35,411 nucleotides of DNA from Streptococcus cristatus (lineage in GTDB: Bacteria; Bacillota; Bacilli; Lactobacillales; Streptococcaceae). The stretch is taken from contig NZ_RJPS01000012.1 in the NCBI RefSeq assembly GCF_003943505.1, positions 12,530 through 47,940 on the forward strand, written 5' to 3'. The position numbers and the translations under genes are program-made. Every line of letters begins with the position of its first letter. Position 1 is the first letter of the stretch. Below, one piece after another: positions 8,694-17,200 of the stretch. The notes beneath the pieces were generated by a model. It did not search any database, was not told the origin of the DNA, and worked only from the letters and a program-made list of their open reading frames with translations.

Positions 8694-11009
8694 TTAGCTA
8701 AGTGCATCATCCATAGAAAGAACTTCGTGGAAGACACGTTGTGTCAATTCAGTCTTTTGCTCTGGAGTGAGGTATTTAGTGTTTACACAGTATCCAGAGA
8801 TACGTACGATAACATCTTCGCCAGACATGATCTTGTCGTAAACATCTTGCAAGTCCATAACGTTCAAGTTAACGTGTTGTCCACCGTTTTCGAAGTAACC
8901 ATCAAGAATTGTTACCAAGTTGTCCACTTGTTCGTCACGAGTCTTACCAAGAGCGCGTGGTGAAACTTGTGTTGTCAATGAGATACCGTCAGCTGCGTAA
9001 CCAAAGTCAAGGCTCGCAAGTGAGTTCAAGTTTTGCAACCAGCCACCTTTCGCTTTGTTAGATGGGTTAGCACCTGGTGAGAAGAATTCAAGTTTAGACA
9101 AGTTCACAGAACCATCTTCGTTAAGGTATACACCTTTGTGGACTGGTGAGTTACCAGTTTGTTTAGAGTAAGCAACGTTAGATGTGATTGTCAAAAGTGA
9201 TACAGTAGCTTCTGCGTCTTTGTAAAGTTTGTGGCTACGTAGACGAGTTGTGTAAGCTTCGATCAACCATTCTGCCAATTCGTTTGAACGTGGGTCATCT
9301 TCACCCCAACGTGGGTATTCACCGATTGTTTCGTAATCGTAGATGTAGCCATTTTCGTCACGGATTGGTTTAACTGTAGCGTATTTGATAGCTGACAATG
9401 TGTCAACAGTGTTAGCGAATCCGCAGATACCGAATCCCATGTTAGCACGTTGTTTAGTTGGCAAGAAGGCCATTTGAACAGCTTCGTAGTTGTATTTGTC
9501 AGTCATGTAGTGGATGATGTTCAAAGCATCTACATAAGTGTCAGTCAACCAGTCAAGTGATTTTTCAAAGTTCGCTTTAACTGATTCGAATTCAAGAACT
9601 TCATCACGGATAGGATCGATGTCAAATACTTTGTAATCTTTATGCACATCATCGTAACCACCGTTCAAACCAGTAAGAAGAGCTTTCAATACGTTTACAC
9701 GAGCACCGAAGTACTGGATGTTGTGACGTTGATCTTCGTTTTCTGGGTCAAGTGGTGACACACAGCATGAGATACAGCTCATTTCTCCGTATCCGTCTTT
9801 AGCCATTGTTGTTACACCTTCGTATTGGATAGAAGAGTGTTTGTGGCTCATATGCATACAGTAGCGGCGGAATGAGTATGGAAGCTTGTCAGTCCAGAGA
9901 ACTGTCAAGTTTGGTTCTGGAGAGTTACCGATGTTGTCAAGAGTGTTCAAGAAACGGTAGTCCATCTTCGTAACACGGTGACGACCGTCGTTACCCATAC
10001 CAGCCATAGAAGTTGTGATGAAGGTTGGGTCACCTGAGTACAATTGGTCATAGGCTTTTGTACGAGCAAATTTAACTGTACGAAGTTTCATAACGAAATC
10101 ATCAACAAATTCTTGGATTTCTGATTCAGTAAATGTACCACGAGCAAGGTCACGTTCTGCAAAGATATCCAATACGATTGGCACACGTCCTAGAGATGTA
10201 GCAGCACCGTTGATAACACGGCAGACAGCCATAAAGGCGATGTTAACCCATTGGATTGCTTCTTTAACGTTCATCGCTGGTTTGCGAACGTCAACTCCGT
10301 AAAGATCACCCAAGCGAACAACTTGTTGCAAAGCTTGGTATTGAAGGTTTACTTCTTCACGAAGACGGATTGTTTCTTCGTCGATTTCTTTGATAGCATT
10401 CCAGTCGTTGACTTTTTCTTGCATCAAGTAGTCTGCACCGTAAAGAGCAAGACGTGCGTAAACCCCGATGATACGTCCACGTGAGTAAGCATCTGGAAGA
10501 CCAGTTACAGTGTGGGCGTGACGAGCACGGCGGATGTTAGAAGTATAAGCACGGAAAATACCGTCGTTAACAGTTGTCACATATTTTGTGAAAATTTCGT
10601 GAACAGCAGGATCTGGTTCGTATCCATTTTCCTTCAAAGTTGTTTCAGCCATGCGGATACCACCTTTTGGCATGAAGTTCAATTTGAAGAGTTCATCGTT
10701 TTGAATACCGTAAATTAGTTCGTTATCTCTGTCAATATAACCAGCAGGGATATCTGCAATAGATGTTGGACGAGTGTCCATTGGGAAACGAGTTTCTTCG
10801 TAGTGAGCTTTTGTTTCTTCTACGATTTTTTTGATGTGGAGTGAGCGCTCAGTAGGACCTGCCAAGAAGCTTTCATCTCCATCATAAGGTGTGTAATTGG
10901 CTTGAACGAAGCGAGAAACACTTGCTTTCTCTTTCCAGTCTTCACCTTTGAAGCCTTCCCAGGCCTTGTCAAAAATGTCTTGAGCTTCCACAACTGTTTT
11001 AACAACCAT
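8694..11009 (-). CDS. pflB: Formate acetyltransferase (pyruvate formate-lyase)
   Basis: 771 residues. This anaerobic glycyl-radical enzyme splits pyruvate with CoA into acetyl-CoA and formate and is central to mixed-acid fermentation. The active-site cysteine pair is C415-C416 (SCISCCVSP), and the radical glycine is G739 in VRISGYCVN near the C-terminus. The start ATG 11009 follows AGAGGA at good spacing. The gene is alone between its own promoter (11060-11088) and a strong terminator (8650-8676). Codon choice is that of a highly expressed gene. The activase (pflA) is not in this window. Catabolite control is suggested by a cre-like site in the promoter. Intact and typical. Confidence 0.97.
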   Translation of the reverse strand: MVVKTVVEAQDIFDKAWEGFKGEDWKEKASVSRFVQANYTPYDGDESFLAGPTERSLHIKKIVEETKAHYEETRFPMDTRPTSIADIPAGYIDRDNELIYGIQNDELFKLNFMPKGGIRMAETTLKENGYEPDPAVHEIFTKYVTTVNDGIFRAYTSNIRRARHAHTVTGLPDAYSRGRIIGVYARLALYGADYLMQEKVNDWNAIKEIDEETIRLREEVNLQYQALQQVVRLGDLYGVDVRKPAMNVKEAIQWVNIAFMAVCRVINGAATSLGRVPIVLDIFAERDLARGTFTESEIQEFVDDFVMKLRTVKFARTKAYDQLYSGDPTFITTSMAGMGNDGRHRVTKMDYRFLNTLDNIGNSPEPNLTVLWTDKLPYSFRRYCMHMSHKHSSIQYEGVTTMAKDGYGEMSCISCCVSPLDPENEDQRHNIQYFGARVNVLKALLTGLNGGYDDVHKDYKVFDIDPIRDEVLEFESVKANFEKSLDWLTDTYVDALNIIHYMTDKYNYEAVQMAFLPTKQRANMGFGICGFANTVDTLSAIKYATVKPIRDENGYIYDYETIGEYPRWGEDDPRSNELAEWLIEAYTTRLRSHKLYKDAEATVSLLTITSNVAYSKQTGNSPVHKGVYLNEDGSVNLSKLEFFSPGANPSNKAKGGWLQNLNSLASLDFGYAADGISLTTQVSPRALGKTRDEQVDNLVTILDGYFENGGQHVNLNVMDLQDVYDKIMSGEDVIVRISGYCVNTKYLTPEQKTELTQRVFHEVLSMDDALS

Positions 11010-11059
11010 TAGATTTTCCTCTTTATTCTAGCAACATAAACTGTTACATTTATAATTAA

Positions 11060-11088
11060 AGTATATCATAAGGTAATCGGTTTCACAA
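11060..11088 (-). promoter_or_regulatory. pflB promoter
   Basis: On the minus strand, the -35 TTGTGA (11088-11083), a 17-base spacer and the -10 TATACT (11065-11060) precede the pflB start by about 50 bases. Confidence 0.75.
11072..11085 (-). promoter_or_regulatory. Candidate catabolite-response element (CcpA site) in the pflB promoter
   Basis: Minus-strand TGAAACCGATTACC fits the cre consensus TGWAANCGNTNWCA at every position but the last. It lies between the -35 and -10, where bound CcpA would be expected to block rather than help transcription. Confidence 0.55.
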
Positions 11089-11130
11089 ACGAATTTCAGT
11101 GCTAAGAGAGGCTTTCTTTTATAATACAGA

Positions 11131-11159
11131 TTGATATTTTTCGTAAACTGTCTTATAAT
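11131..11159 (+). promoter_or_regulatory. Near-consensus promoter with no assigned gene
   Basis: TTGATA (11131-11136), a 17-base spacer and TATAAT (11154-11159) form a strong plus-strand promoter about 200 bases before dinP. Just downstream, AAAATGTAAA (11164-11173) is the inverted copy of TTTACATTTT (11221-11230). The transcript could be a long dinP leader or a small RNA. I see no convincing ORF in the 11010-11362 gap. Confidence 0.5.
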
Positions 11160-11300
11160 TTTGAAAATGTAAATGAAAATAGTAGGAAGATTTGGATAAA
11201 CCGAGTTGCAGGATACTTGTTTTACATTTTATTTTGATCATACTTACCCAGTACTGAAAGTTTCTTGTTTTCTCTGGTCATACTTTTGGATAAAAATCCT

Positions 11301-11328
11301 TTGAAACTTGCTTTAAAAATGATAAAAT
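11301..11328 (+). promoter_or_regulatory. Proximal promoter of dinP
   Basis: TTGAAA (11301-11306), a 16-base spacer and TAAAAT (11323-11328) lie 35 bases before the dinP ATG. The ribosome site is AGGAG (11353-11357). Confidence 0.6.
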
Positions 11329-11362
11329 TTCTTAAAGAGCTATTCTACTTATAGGAGACGGC

Positions 11363-12427
11363 ATGTTAATTTTTCCGCTAATCAATGACACATCGCGAAA
11401 GATCATTCATATTGATATGGATGCTTTTTTTGCTTCGGTCGAAGAGCGGGACAATCCTAAACTAAAGGGAAAGCCTGTGATTATCGGTAGTGATCCGCGT
11501 CAGACGGGTGGACGTGGTGTGGTTTCGACTTGTAATTATGAAGCCAGAAAGTTCGGAGTTCATTCAGCTATGAGTTCCAAGGAAGCCTATGAGCGCTGCC
11601 CGCAGGGAATTTTTATCTCGGGGAATTACGAAAAATATCAGGCGGTTGGTTTGCAGATCCGAGAGATTTTTAAGCGCTATACGGATAAAATTGAGCCCAT
11701 GAGTATCGACGAGGCCTATCTGGATGTGACGGAAAATAAGCTAGGGCTTAAATCTGCGGTCAAGATAGCCAAGCTGATCCAGCATGATATCTGGAATGAA
11801 CTGCAGCTGACGGCTTCTGCAGGCGTTTCTTATAATAAATTTCTGGCCAAGATTGCCAGTGACTATGAGAAGCCGCACGGTCTGACGGTCATTCTGCCTA
11901 AAGAGGCAGAGGCCTTTCTAGCCCCCATGGACATTGCTAAATTTCATGGGGTGGGTAAGAAGAGTGTCGAGAAACTGCATGAAATGGGTGTTTATACTGG
12001 TGCGGATCTGCTCAAAATACCAGAAATGACCTTGATTGATAAGTTCGGCCGCTTTGGCTTTGATCTCTACCGGAAAGCGCGTGGTATCAGCAATAGTCCG
12101 GTCAAGTCCAATCGTATTCGCAAGTCTATCGGTAAGGAGCGAACTTATGCCAAATTGCTCCATGGCGAGGAGGATATAAAAAAAGAACTATCTCGCTTGG
12201 CAGCTAAGGTCGCCCTCAGCTTAGAGAAACACCAGAAGGCTGGCAAGACAGTTGTCCTTAAAATCCGCTATGCTGACTTTTCAACCTTAACCAAAAGGAG
12301 GACCTTAGAGCAAGAAACGAGGGAAGGAGAAATGATTGAGCGGGTTAGTCATGAAATTTATGACAGCCTGGAAGAGCAGCCGCGAGGCGTTCGCTTATTA
12401 GGACTGACAGTGACGGGATTTAGGTAA
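11363..12427 (+). CDS. dinB: DNA polymerase IV (Y family)
   Basis: 354 residues; the gene is often called dinP in streptococci. It is an error-prone translesion polymerase. Residues about 14-26 ([13 protein letters not shown]) hold metal ligand D18. The second catalytic motif MSIDEAYLD gives D116 and E117. The helix-hairpin-helix segment [16 protein letters not shown] follows in the thumb, and the little-finger domain covers the rest ([12 protein letters not shown] to [12 protein letters not shown]). The start ATG 11363 follows AGGAG, and its [13 protein letters not shown] beginning agrees with pneumococcal DinP as I remember it. It marks the left border of the accessory island: base composition turns visibly AT-rich right after its stop. 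Confidence 0.95.
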   Translation: MLIFPLINDTSRKIIHIDMDAFFASVEERDNPKLKGKPVIIGSDPRQTGGRGVVSTCNYEARKFGVHSAMSSKEAYERCPQGIFISGNYEKYQAVGLQIREIFKRYTDKIEPMSIDEAYLDVTENKLGLKSAVKIAKLIQHDIWNELQLTASAGVSYNKFLAKIASDYEKPHGLTVILPKEAEAFLAPMDIAKFHGVGKKSVEKLHEMGVYTGADLLKIPEMTLIDKFGRFGFDLYRKARGISNSPVKSNRIRKSIGKERTYAKLLHGEEDIKKELSRLAAKVALSLEKHQKAGKTVVLKIRYADFSTLTKRRTLEQETREGEMIERVSHEIYDSLEEQPRGVRLLGLTVTGFR

Positions 12428-12486
12428 AAATTATAATAAAATATGTATGCTTTTGTTTGTGGATTAATATGATAATTTATTTTAAG

Positions 12487-12525
12487 TACTGTACAGTAGA
12501 AAAGTTATAGATAATTTGGTACTAT
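12487..12525 (+). promoter_or_regulatory. Promoter of the TIR cassette overlapped by a perfect palindrome
   Basis: TACTGTACAGTA (12487-12498) is a perfect 12-base palindrome. A likely promoter follows directly: a weak -35 TAGAAA (12497-12502), a 17-base spacer and an extended -10, TGG-TACTAT (12517-12525). The TIR gene starts 30 bases later after GAGGTG. A dimeric repressor on the palindrome would cover the -35. No regulator gene is adjacent. Confidence 0.45.
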
Positions 12526-12554
12526 TAGTTATATATTGAGTTCGAGGTGATAAG

Positions 12555-13391
12555 ATGTCTTCTTTTCCTTTTTTTGGTAAACGTACTTCTAATGAATTTG
12601 AGAATGATGAAGTTAATATATTTTTGAGTCATAATTCAAAGAATAAAGAGTATGGGGATGTATTACGAGAATTGTTGATTGGTGTAGGTTTAACTAATAA
12701 TAAGTTAATCTATACTTCGAATGAAAATAATGATGTGCCTTTCGGTAAAAATATATATGACTATTTACAAGAATATCTTAATGGTAAGACAATTGTATTA
12801 TTTCTACTTTCCTCGGATTACTTTTCTAGTGTAGTTTGTCTGAATGAGCTGGGGGCAACGTGGGTAAAAAAACATGACTACTATAATTTTTATGTTCCGG
12901 GATTCAATTTAAAAGATGATAAATTTTTGAATAGCTGTATAGACAGTAATTCAAAAGGCGTCTTTTTGAATGGAGATAGTCAGTGTCGTTCTGCGTTGAA
13001 AAGATTTTTAGATTTTATTTTTCATCATTTTGAATTAAATTGCGATAATTATAGGTTAGAAAAAGAGCTTGATGAAGCTTGTGGAAAATTTCGAAAGATA
13101 TCTGTTTTGAAAAAAGAATTTACTGCTAAAATTGCAGAAGTAGATGAAAGAAAAGCCTATATATTTTGTAAATTAGATACCTTGCTGCCAATAGAGGAAG
13201 GTTTTCATGAAGGTGAGTCTCATTGGATTCAACTTAGTCGAGAGTATAACAAAGATATTATAGAGATGGTAAAGAAGGGAAAGTCAATAACTTTTATTCC
13301 GAATAAAATAACATCTTTTCATGAGGAAGCTTATGGAGGAAAGAATTTCAGAAATATTTATATAGATGGGAAAAGAATCAGAATTTTTTAG
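12555..13391 (+). CDS. TIR-domain protein, candidate NAD-consuming immune effector
   Basis: 278 residues. Residues about 19-130 read as a bacterial TIR domain: the first strand and box-1-like NIFLSHNSKNKEYGDVL (21-37), the segment IYTSNENNDVPFGKNIYDYL (52-71), VLFLLSSDYFSSVVCLNELG (81-100) and the strand NFYVPGF. E98 in CLNELGATW is at the position of the catalytic glutamate of NAD-cleaving TIRs. Residues 150-278 have no family I recognise. They are charged and include HHFELNCDNYRLEKELDEA, so may be a sensor or partner-binding part. The start follows GAGGTG (12544-12549). It is the first of three AT-rich genes, and 14 bases separate it from the next. TIR identity is good, activity is inferred, and the partner function is unknown. 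Confidence 0.78.
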   Translation: MSSFPFFGKRTSNEFENDEVNIFLSHNSKNKEYGDVLRELLIGVGLTNNKLIYTSNENNDVPFGKNIYDYLQEYLNGKTIVLFLLSSDYFSSVVCLNELGATWVKKHDYYNFYVPGFNLKDDKFLNSCIDSNSKGVFLNGDSQCRSALKRFLDFIFHHFELNCDNYRLEKELDEACGKFRKISVLKKEFTAKIAEVDERKAYIFCKLDTLLPIEEGFHEGESHWIQLSREYNKDIIEMVKKGKSITFIPNKITSFHEEAYGGKNFRNIYIDGKRIRIF

Positions 13392-13405
13392 AGAAGAGGA
13401 TTTTA

Positions 13406-14620
13406 ATGAAAAATAAAGTTTGTTTTGTTGTGATGGGATTTGGGAAAAAAACATATTTTAAAACGAATGAATTAATTGATTTGGATGAAATCTATAATGA
13501 AGTTATTAAACCATTATTTGAGAAAGAATTTCAGAATTATAAAGTAATTAGAGCAGATGATGTTGCTGGATCAACAATCATTGATGTTAGCATGTATGAA
13601 CTACTTTTGCATGCAGATTTAGTTATTGCCGACTTGACGACTTATAATATAAATGCTGCTTATGAATTGGGTGTTCGACATGCTGCGAAGCCTTTCTCTA
13701 CTGTGATGATGATTCAAGAAGATCACGATATTCCATTTGATCTAAACCATTCTCGTATCTATAGATACAAAAAATTTGGTGAAAAAATTTCGAAATCTGA
13801 ATCAGATGAAATGATGAGTAAACTCAAAAAATATATTAAAGAATCAGAAAAACAGCAAACGGATAGCCCTCTATATACCTATATTCCAAAAGTGAAACCT
13901 CTTCAATACGATAATAATTATTATTGTAAATTGATTTCTGATGCAGAAAACTATTCGGATACGATTGGAGAATTGTTACAAAAAGCGAAAGATCTTAAAA
14001 AGAAGGGAAATTTTGTAGAATCAAAAAATTGTTGGAAAAAATTAGTTGAAAAATCACCAGGGGAAGATTATTTTATCCAGCAATTGGCTCTCGCTACATA
14101 TAAATCCAAGGTTCCTAATGAGACAAGAGCTTTAATGGAGGCGTTAAAGATTATTCAGCAATTGCCGTTAAAGAAGACCCTTGATACTGAAACATTGGGC
14201 ATAGCTGGTGCTATATATAAGAGATTGTATAGAGTAAATAAAAATCCAGATTATTTAGAAGATGCGATAAATATTTATAGAAAAGGATACATAGTTAAAC
14301 AAGATTATTATAATGGGGAGAATTATGCTAATTGTTTATTATTGCAGCTTTTACATATTACTGATAAGGAACAGATTAAATATAATCAATTTGAAGCTAA
14401 CAAAGTTTATAGAGAACTTATAGACCTGATTACTGAAAATGCGGATGAAGATGACTATTGGAAATATGCAACTTTAGCAGTTGCCTACTACTATTTGGAA
14501 TGTGAAACACTTTACAAACAGTATTTAGACGTATTTAAATCTAAAAGTGTGTCATGGGAGCAAGCATCTTTGCAGGAGACAATAGATGAAATTGAAAAGA
14601 TTAGACAACATTTAATATAG
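13406..14620 (+). CDS. TIR/deoxyribosyltransferase-like domain fused to TPR-like repeats (DUF4071, ASK1-like architecture)
   Basis: 404 residues. Residues 4-120 form a Rossmann-like domain: the first strand is VCFVVMGFGKK, then KVIRADDVAGSTIIDVSMYELLLHADLVIADLT. The motif ADLTTYNINAAYELGVRHA (75-93, with E87) is of the kind seen in nucleoside 2-deoxyribosyltransferase-like and TIR-like nucleotide-processing domains. Residues about 180-400 are helical hairpins of TPR type (AKDLKKKGNFVESKNCWKKL, LEDAINIYRKGYIV, WKYATLAVAYYYLE). The whole resembles bacterial proteins annotated as TRAFs-binding/DUF4071, the region shared with animal ASK1 kinases. That link is from memory, not a search. The ribosome site AGAGGA is good. 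It follows the TIR gene by 14 bases, so the two are co-expressed. It is not a housekeeping deoxyribosyltransferase, which lacks such a tail. Confidence 0.65.
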   Translation: MKNKVCFVVMGFGKKTYFKTNELIDLDEIYNEVIKPLFEKEFQNYKVIRADDVAGSTIIDVSMYELLLHADLVIADLTTYNINAAYELGVRHAAKPFSTVMMIQEDHDIPFDLNHSRIYRYKKFGEKISKSESDEMMSKLKKYIKESEKQQTDSPLYTYIPKVKPLQYDNNYYCKLISDAENYSDTIGELLQKAKDLKKKGNFVESKNCWKKLVEKSPGEDYFIQQLALATYKSKVPNETRALMEALKIIQQLPLKKTLDTETLGIAGAIYKRLYRVNKNPDYLEDAINIYRKGYIVKQDYYNGENYANCLLLQLLHITDKEQIKYNQFEANKVYRELIDLITENADEDDYWKYATLAVAYYYLECETLYKQYLDVFKSKSVSWEQASLQETIDEIEKIRQHLI

Positions 14621-14687
14621 CGAATCATATGGGGATATTATTTGTAGAGTTCTTGTTCATTTAATATATAAAGTGGTATGAAGTAAT

Positions 14688-16811
14688 ATGATATTTCTTT
14701 ACTTTTTAATAATTGTTATTATAGTTCATATTTGTTGTTTTCTGGCAGATCGTAGTGCAGTTTCTAAAGGATTGTTTCGTTTTTTTTCAGCGAGCGCTAG
14801 TATTCTGATAGAGGATGTAGAAAAGCAATACGATCAGCTCAATAAATTGAATCAAGCTGAAAATACTAAGGTGTACATGTTGAGTGACGTTGCTCAAGAA
14901 TTATTGGTAATGTTTAAATTTAGGGTTACACTGTTAGTTCCATTTCTTTTTTTTGTATTATTGTTATTAATTCATATTTCAAAATTTCCTACAAGTTGGA
15001 AGTACATTTTTTCCATTATTCTTTCAATATGTAACTTTTCTTATTCTTTTTTGGAGAATAAACAAAGAGGAAAGGTTGCAGGTTACTATATATGTTTCAA
15101 TACTATGCAAAAAATGGGCTTACTATTAATATGGACGATTTCTTTAATAATGACAAGTAGTGCTCTTCAGATTTTACTTACTTTTAGAGGAGAATTTTTA
15201 ACAAATCTTAAAATAGCAATGTTCAGCTACAGTGTGTTATTATGTTCAGAACTATTATATGACTATTTATTTGCATTAATATACTCAAAGCAAAACTTCA
15301 GTTTTCAAAATCTAATTAATCGCCAAGAACCTGTTGTGTTATTTTTACGTCCTTTTGCGAAAGATGATAACCTAATATACTTTCCGTTTATTGCTGGACC
15401 TACATTTTTAAGATTCGCACTTTTTCCGTTGATTAATTTTTCTGAGGGACTATCTCGCTTAATAAATACTTCTGGTTTTGGAATTTTAATTGGTGTCGCT
15501 AATCCTAATAAAAAAAAATGGTATAAAGGGACTTTTTTTAAAACGATAATTGTTGATGATTACGATAATATAGATAAGTGGAAAAAAGAAATTTTTTATT
15601 TATTGCCTAAAGTAAATAAAATAATATCTCTAGTAGGAAATACAGAGGGAGTATCATGGGAATTAAATCTAGTAGAGGAGTTAGGAGTTAAAGGGAAAAC
15701 AATATTTTTATTTCCATTGCATGAAGGAGACGATTTTCCTCTAATAACTAAACTAAAGTTACAATTTAAAATAAAGGATATACAATTCCCTAATGAATTT
15801 TATAATAACCAATTTATTGGACTAAGTTTTGATAACAATAGTCCTGTTTGGTATATGGATTATGGAAGAGATTTTTTTTCTTACTATTTAAGTATTATGC
15901 TTGGATATATAGATATAGATAATAAATTTAAAGCTAGGGGAAATCGTAACCCTGACAAACTAGAAGAAACTATACCTACATTTTATACAATTTCAAACGA
16001 TTCTGATTTTCAAACGATTTATAGAATTATTAAGGATAATAAGAAATTATACAGAAAATGGTGTAAAACAGAGAATTACGAAAGCATTATTAATTTTTGG
16101 AATATCATTTTACGAACAGATCCATTGCTTTTTCACAATCCTTATTACCATTCTAGTATTCTATATGATGGATTAATTGAGTTAGGTAATTCGATGGAGA
16201 TACTAAAAGAGTATGTTGAATTGGTTAAGGCTTTAGAAGAAAGGAATTCTCATTTCATGCCTAACGAATTTCAAGCAAAAAGATCGGTTGAGGCTCAGTT
16301 TCAATACTTAGAAGATGCGTACCAGTATATTTATGATGATGGTGTCCCATTATCACTTCGTGTAGAAATCTTAGAATTACTATATCAAAGTGCTAAGTAT
16401 GTTGCCAAAGTCAAGGATTTAATTGAAATTGCTTATGATTTATCAACGGAGCTTAGTAATCAAGGAAAATTTAGGGAAGCTATTTCTATTCTTAAAGAAC
16501 GATTAAATTTAGCTAATGAAACCGGGAATATCAAATACCAGTTAGAGACACTGGAAAGGATTTCTTGTTTCTATTATTGTTGGCTAGATGTGAATAGTAA
16601 TCCAAGTGAGAAAAAATTCTATTTATGTGAAATAAGAAAAAACTTAAATAGGAGATATAAAATTGGGAAAAGAATAAAAGATATAGTAACAATTCAAGAC
16701 ACCTTGCAGAAGTTAAGGTTCATCTACTACAACTACGGAAGTAATAAATCGGTTGAACGAATAGATTTATTGATAGAAATATGGAATACAAAAATAAGTG
16801 AAACAAATTAA
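14688..16811 (+). CDS. Membrane protein with a TIR-like cytoplasmic domain and helical-repeat tail
   Basis: 707 residues, not a family I can name. Membrane helices are visible at about 2-20, 78-98, 104-121, 143-165 and 174-199. Residues about 214-345 look like a TIR-like Rossmann domain: it opens with VVLFLRPFAKDD (216-227), then KTIIVDDYDNIDKWKKEI, KIISLVGNTEGVSWELNLVE and KGKTIFLFP. E325 in SWELNLVEELG sits where TIR domains carry their catalytic glutamate. From about 470 to the end the protein is helical and TPR-like (YDLSTELSNQGKFREAISIL, TLERISCFYYCW). The start has only a weak ribosome site. It follows the previous gene by 67 bases with no terminator, so it is probably the last gene of the same operon. 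It could be the membrane effector or anchor of the system. Confidence 0.6.
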   Translation: MIFLYFLIIVIIVHICCFLADRSAVSKGLFRFFSASASILIEDVEKQYDQLNKLNQAENTKVYMLSDVAQELLVMFKFRVTLLVPFLFFVLLLLIHISKFPTSWKYIFSIILSICNFSYSFLENKQRGKVAGYYICFNTMQKMGLLLIWTISLIMTSSALQILLTFRGEFLTNLKIAMFSYSVLLCSELLYDYLFALIYSKQNFSFQNLINRQEPVVLFLRPFAKDDNLIYFPFIAGPTFLRFALFPLINFSEGLSRLINTSGFGILIGVANPNKKKWYKGTFFKTIIVDDYDNIDKWKKEIFYLLPKVNKIISLVGNTEGVSWELNLVEELGVKGKTIFLFPLHEGDDFPLITKLKLQFKIKDIQFPNEFYNNQFIGLSFDNNSPVWYMDYGRDFFSYYLSIMLGYIDIDNKFKARGNRNPDKLEETIPTFYTISNDSDFQTIYRIIKDNKKLYRKWCKTENYESIINFWNIILRTDPLLFHNPYYHSSILYDGLIELGNSMEILKEYVELVKALEERNSHFMPNEFQAKRSVEAQFQYLEDAYQYIYDDGVPLSLRVEILELLYQSAKYVAKVKDLIEIAYDLSTELSNQGKFREAISILKERLNLANETGNIKYQLETLERISCFYYCWLDVNSNPSEKKFYLCEIRKNLNRRYKIGKRIKDIVTIQDTLQKLRFIYYNYGSNKSVERIDLLIEIWNTKISETN

Positions 16812-16819
16812 TTGTTGAT

Positions 16820-16846
16820 TGCACTCCAAAAGTTAGACAGAAAAAA
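16820..16846. mobile_element. Solitary IS end, probably IS3-type inverted repeat
   Basis: TGCACTCCAAAAGTTAGACA (16820-16839) plus an A-run has the look of a terminal inverted repeat of IS3/IS150-type elements. No transposase belonging to it is present. It abuts the ISL3 remnant, giving nested insertion scars 9 bases after the last cassette gene. From memory of such ends, not a database match. Confidence 0.4.
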
Positions 16847-16848
16847 TC

Positions 16849-16875
16849 GACTCTTTATCAACTGTAGTGGGTTAG
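16849..16875. mobile_element. Terminal inverted repeat of an ISL3-family element
   Basis: GACTCTTTATCAACTGTAGT (16849-16868) and the following GGGTTAG resemble the ends of streptococcal ISL3-type elements (IS1167/IS1193 style). It lies just downstream of the transposase remnant, as expected for the right end. The opposite end is not found in the window. Confidence 0.5.
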
Positions 16876-16891
16876 CGAAAAGTCATCTACT

Positions 16892-16920
16892 GGAGAGGAT
16901 CAATTTTTCCTCTCCTTTTT
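16892..16920 (+). terminator. Hairpin terminator behind the TIR cassette
   Basis: GGAGAGGA (16892-16899) pairs with TCCTCTCC (16908-16915), followed by five T. It lies inside the IS remnant but would end transcripts coming from the cassette. Confidence 0.65.
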
Positions 16921-17200
16921 GATATTCAAATTGGTAAGAATTCTATTCTAAAGTTATCAAAGTTCCGAAAGCTGGGAGCATTTCGCTAGATAACCTTGAT
17001 GATGTTGTTGGCATCTTTTAGTTTTGTGTGTGAGTAGGAAAATCCTAGTTTATTAATGGTTTTATCTTTATCTTCCAAAAAGGTCTGAAAAACAGTTAGA
17101 AAGATAGGATTTACACAAGAAATAGTTTTTCAATGAGATCAAACAAATGCTTAGCTTGTTTCCCTTGAAAATGAAAAGCAAGAGTGACTCAAATTTATAA
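16918..17200 (-). pseudogene. ISL3-family transposase remnant (C-terminal, frameshifted, with stops)
   Basis: On the minus strand a block translates as HFQGKQAKHLFDLIEKLFLV (17173 down to 17114), then a stop. In another frame comes FLTVFQTFLEDKDKTINKLG, SYSHTKLKDANNIIKVI, a stop, and RNAPSFRNFDNFRIEF. These match the C-terminal pattern of ISL3-family transposases (typically YSNxKLEATNNxIKxIKRNAFGFRNFxNFKKRI). At least two in-frame stops and a frame change show it is dead. The N-terminal two thirds are missing or decayed beyond recognition. It probably records one of the insertion events around the accessory island. Confidence 0.75.

Noticed and set aside
12555..14620. Thoeris system
   Set aside because: A TIR protein is present, but no ThsA-like protein (SIR2 or membrane type with SLOG domain) is recognisable beside it; the partners have TPR-like repeats instead.
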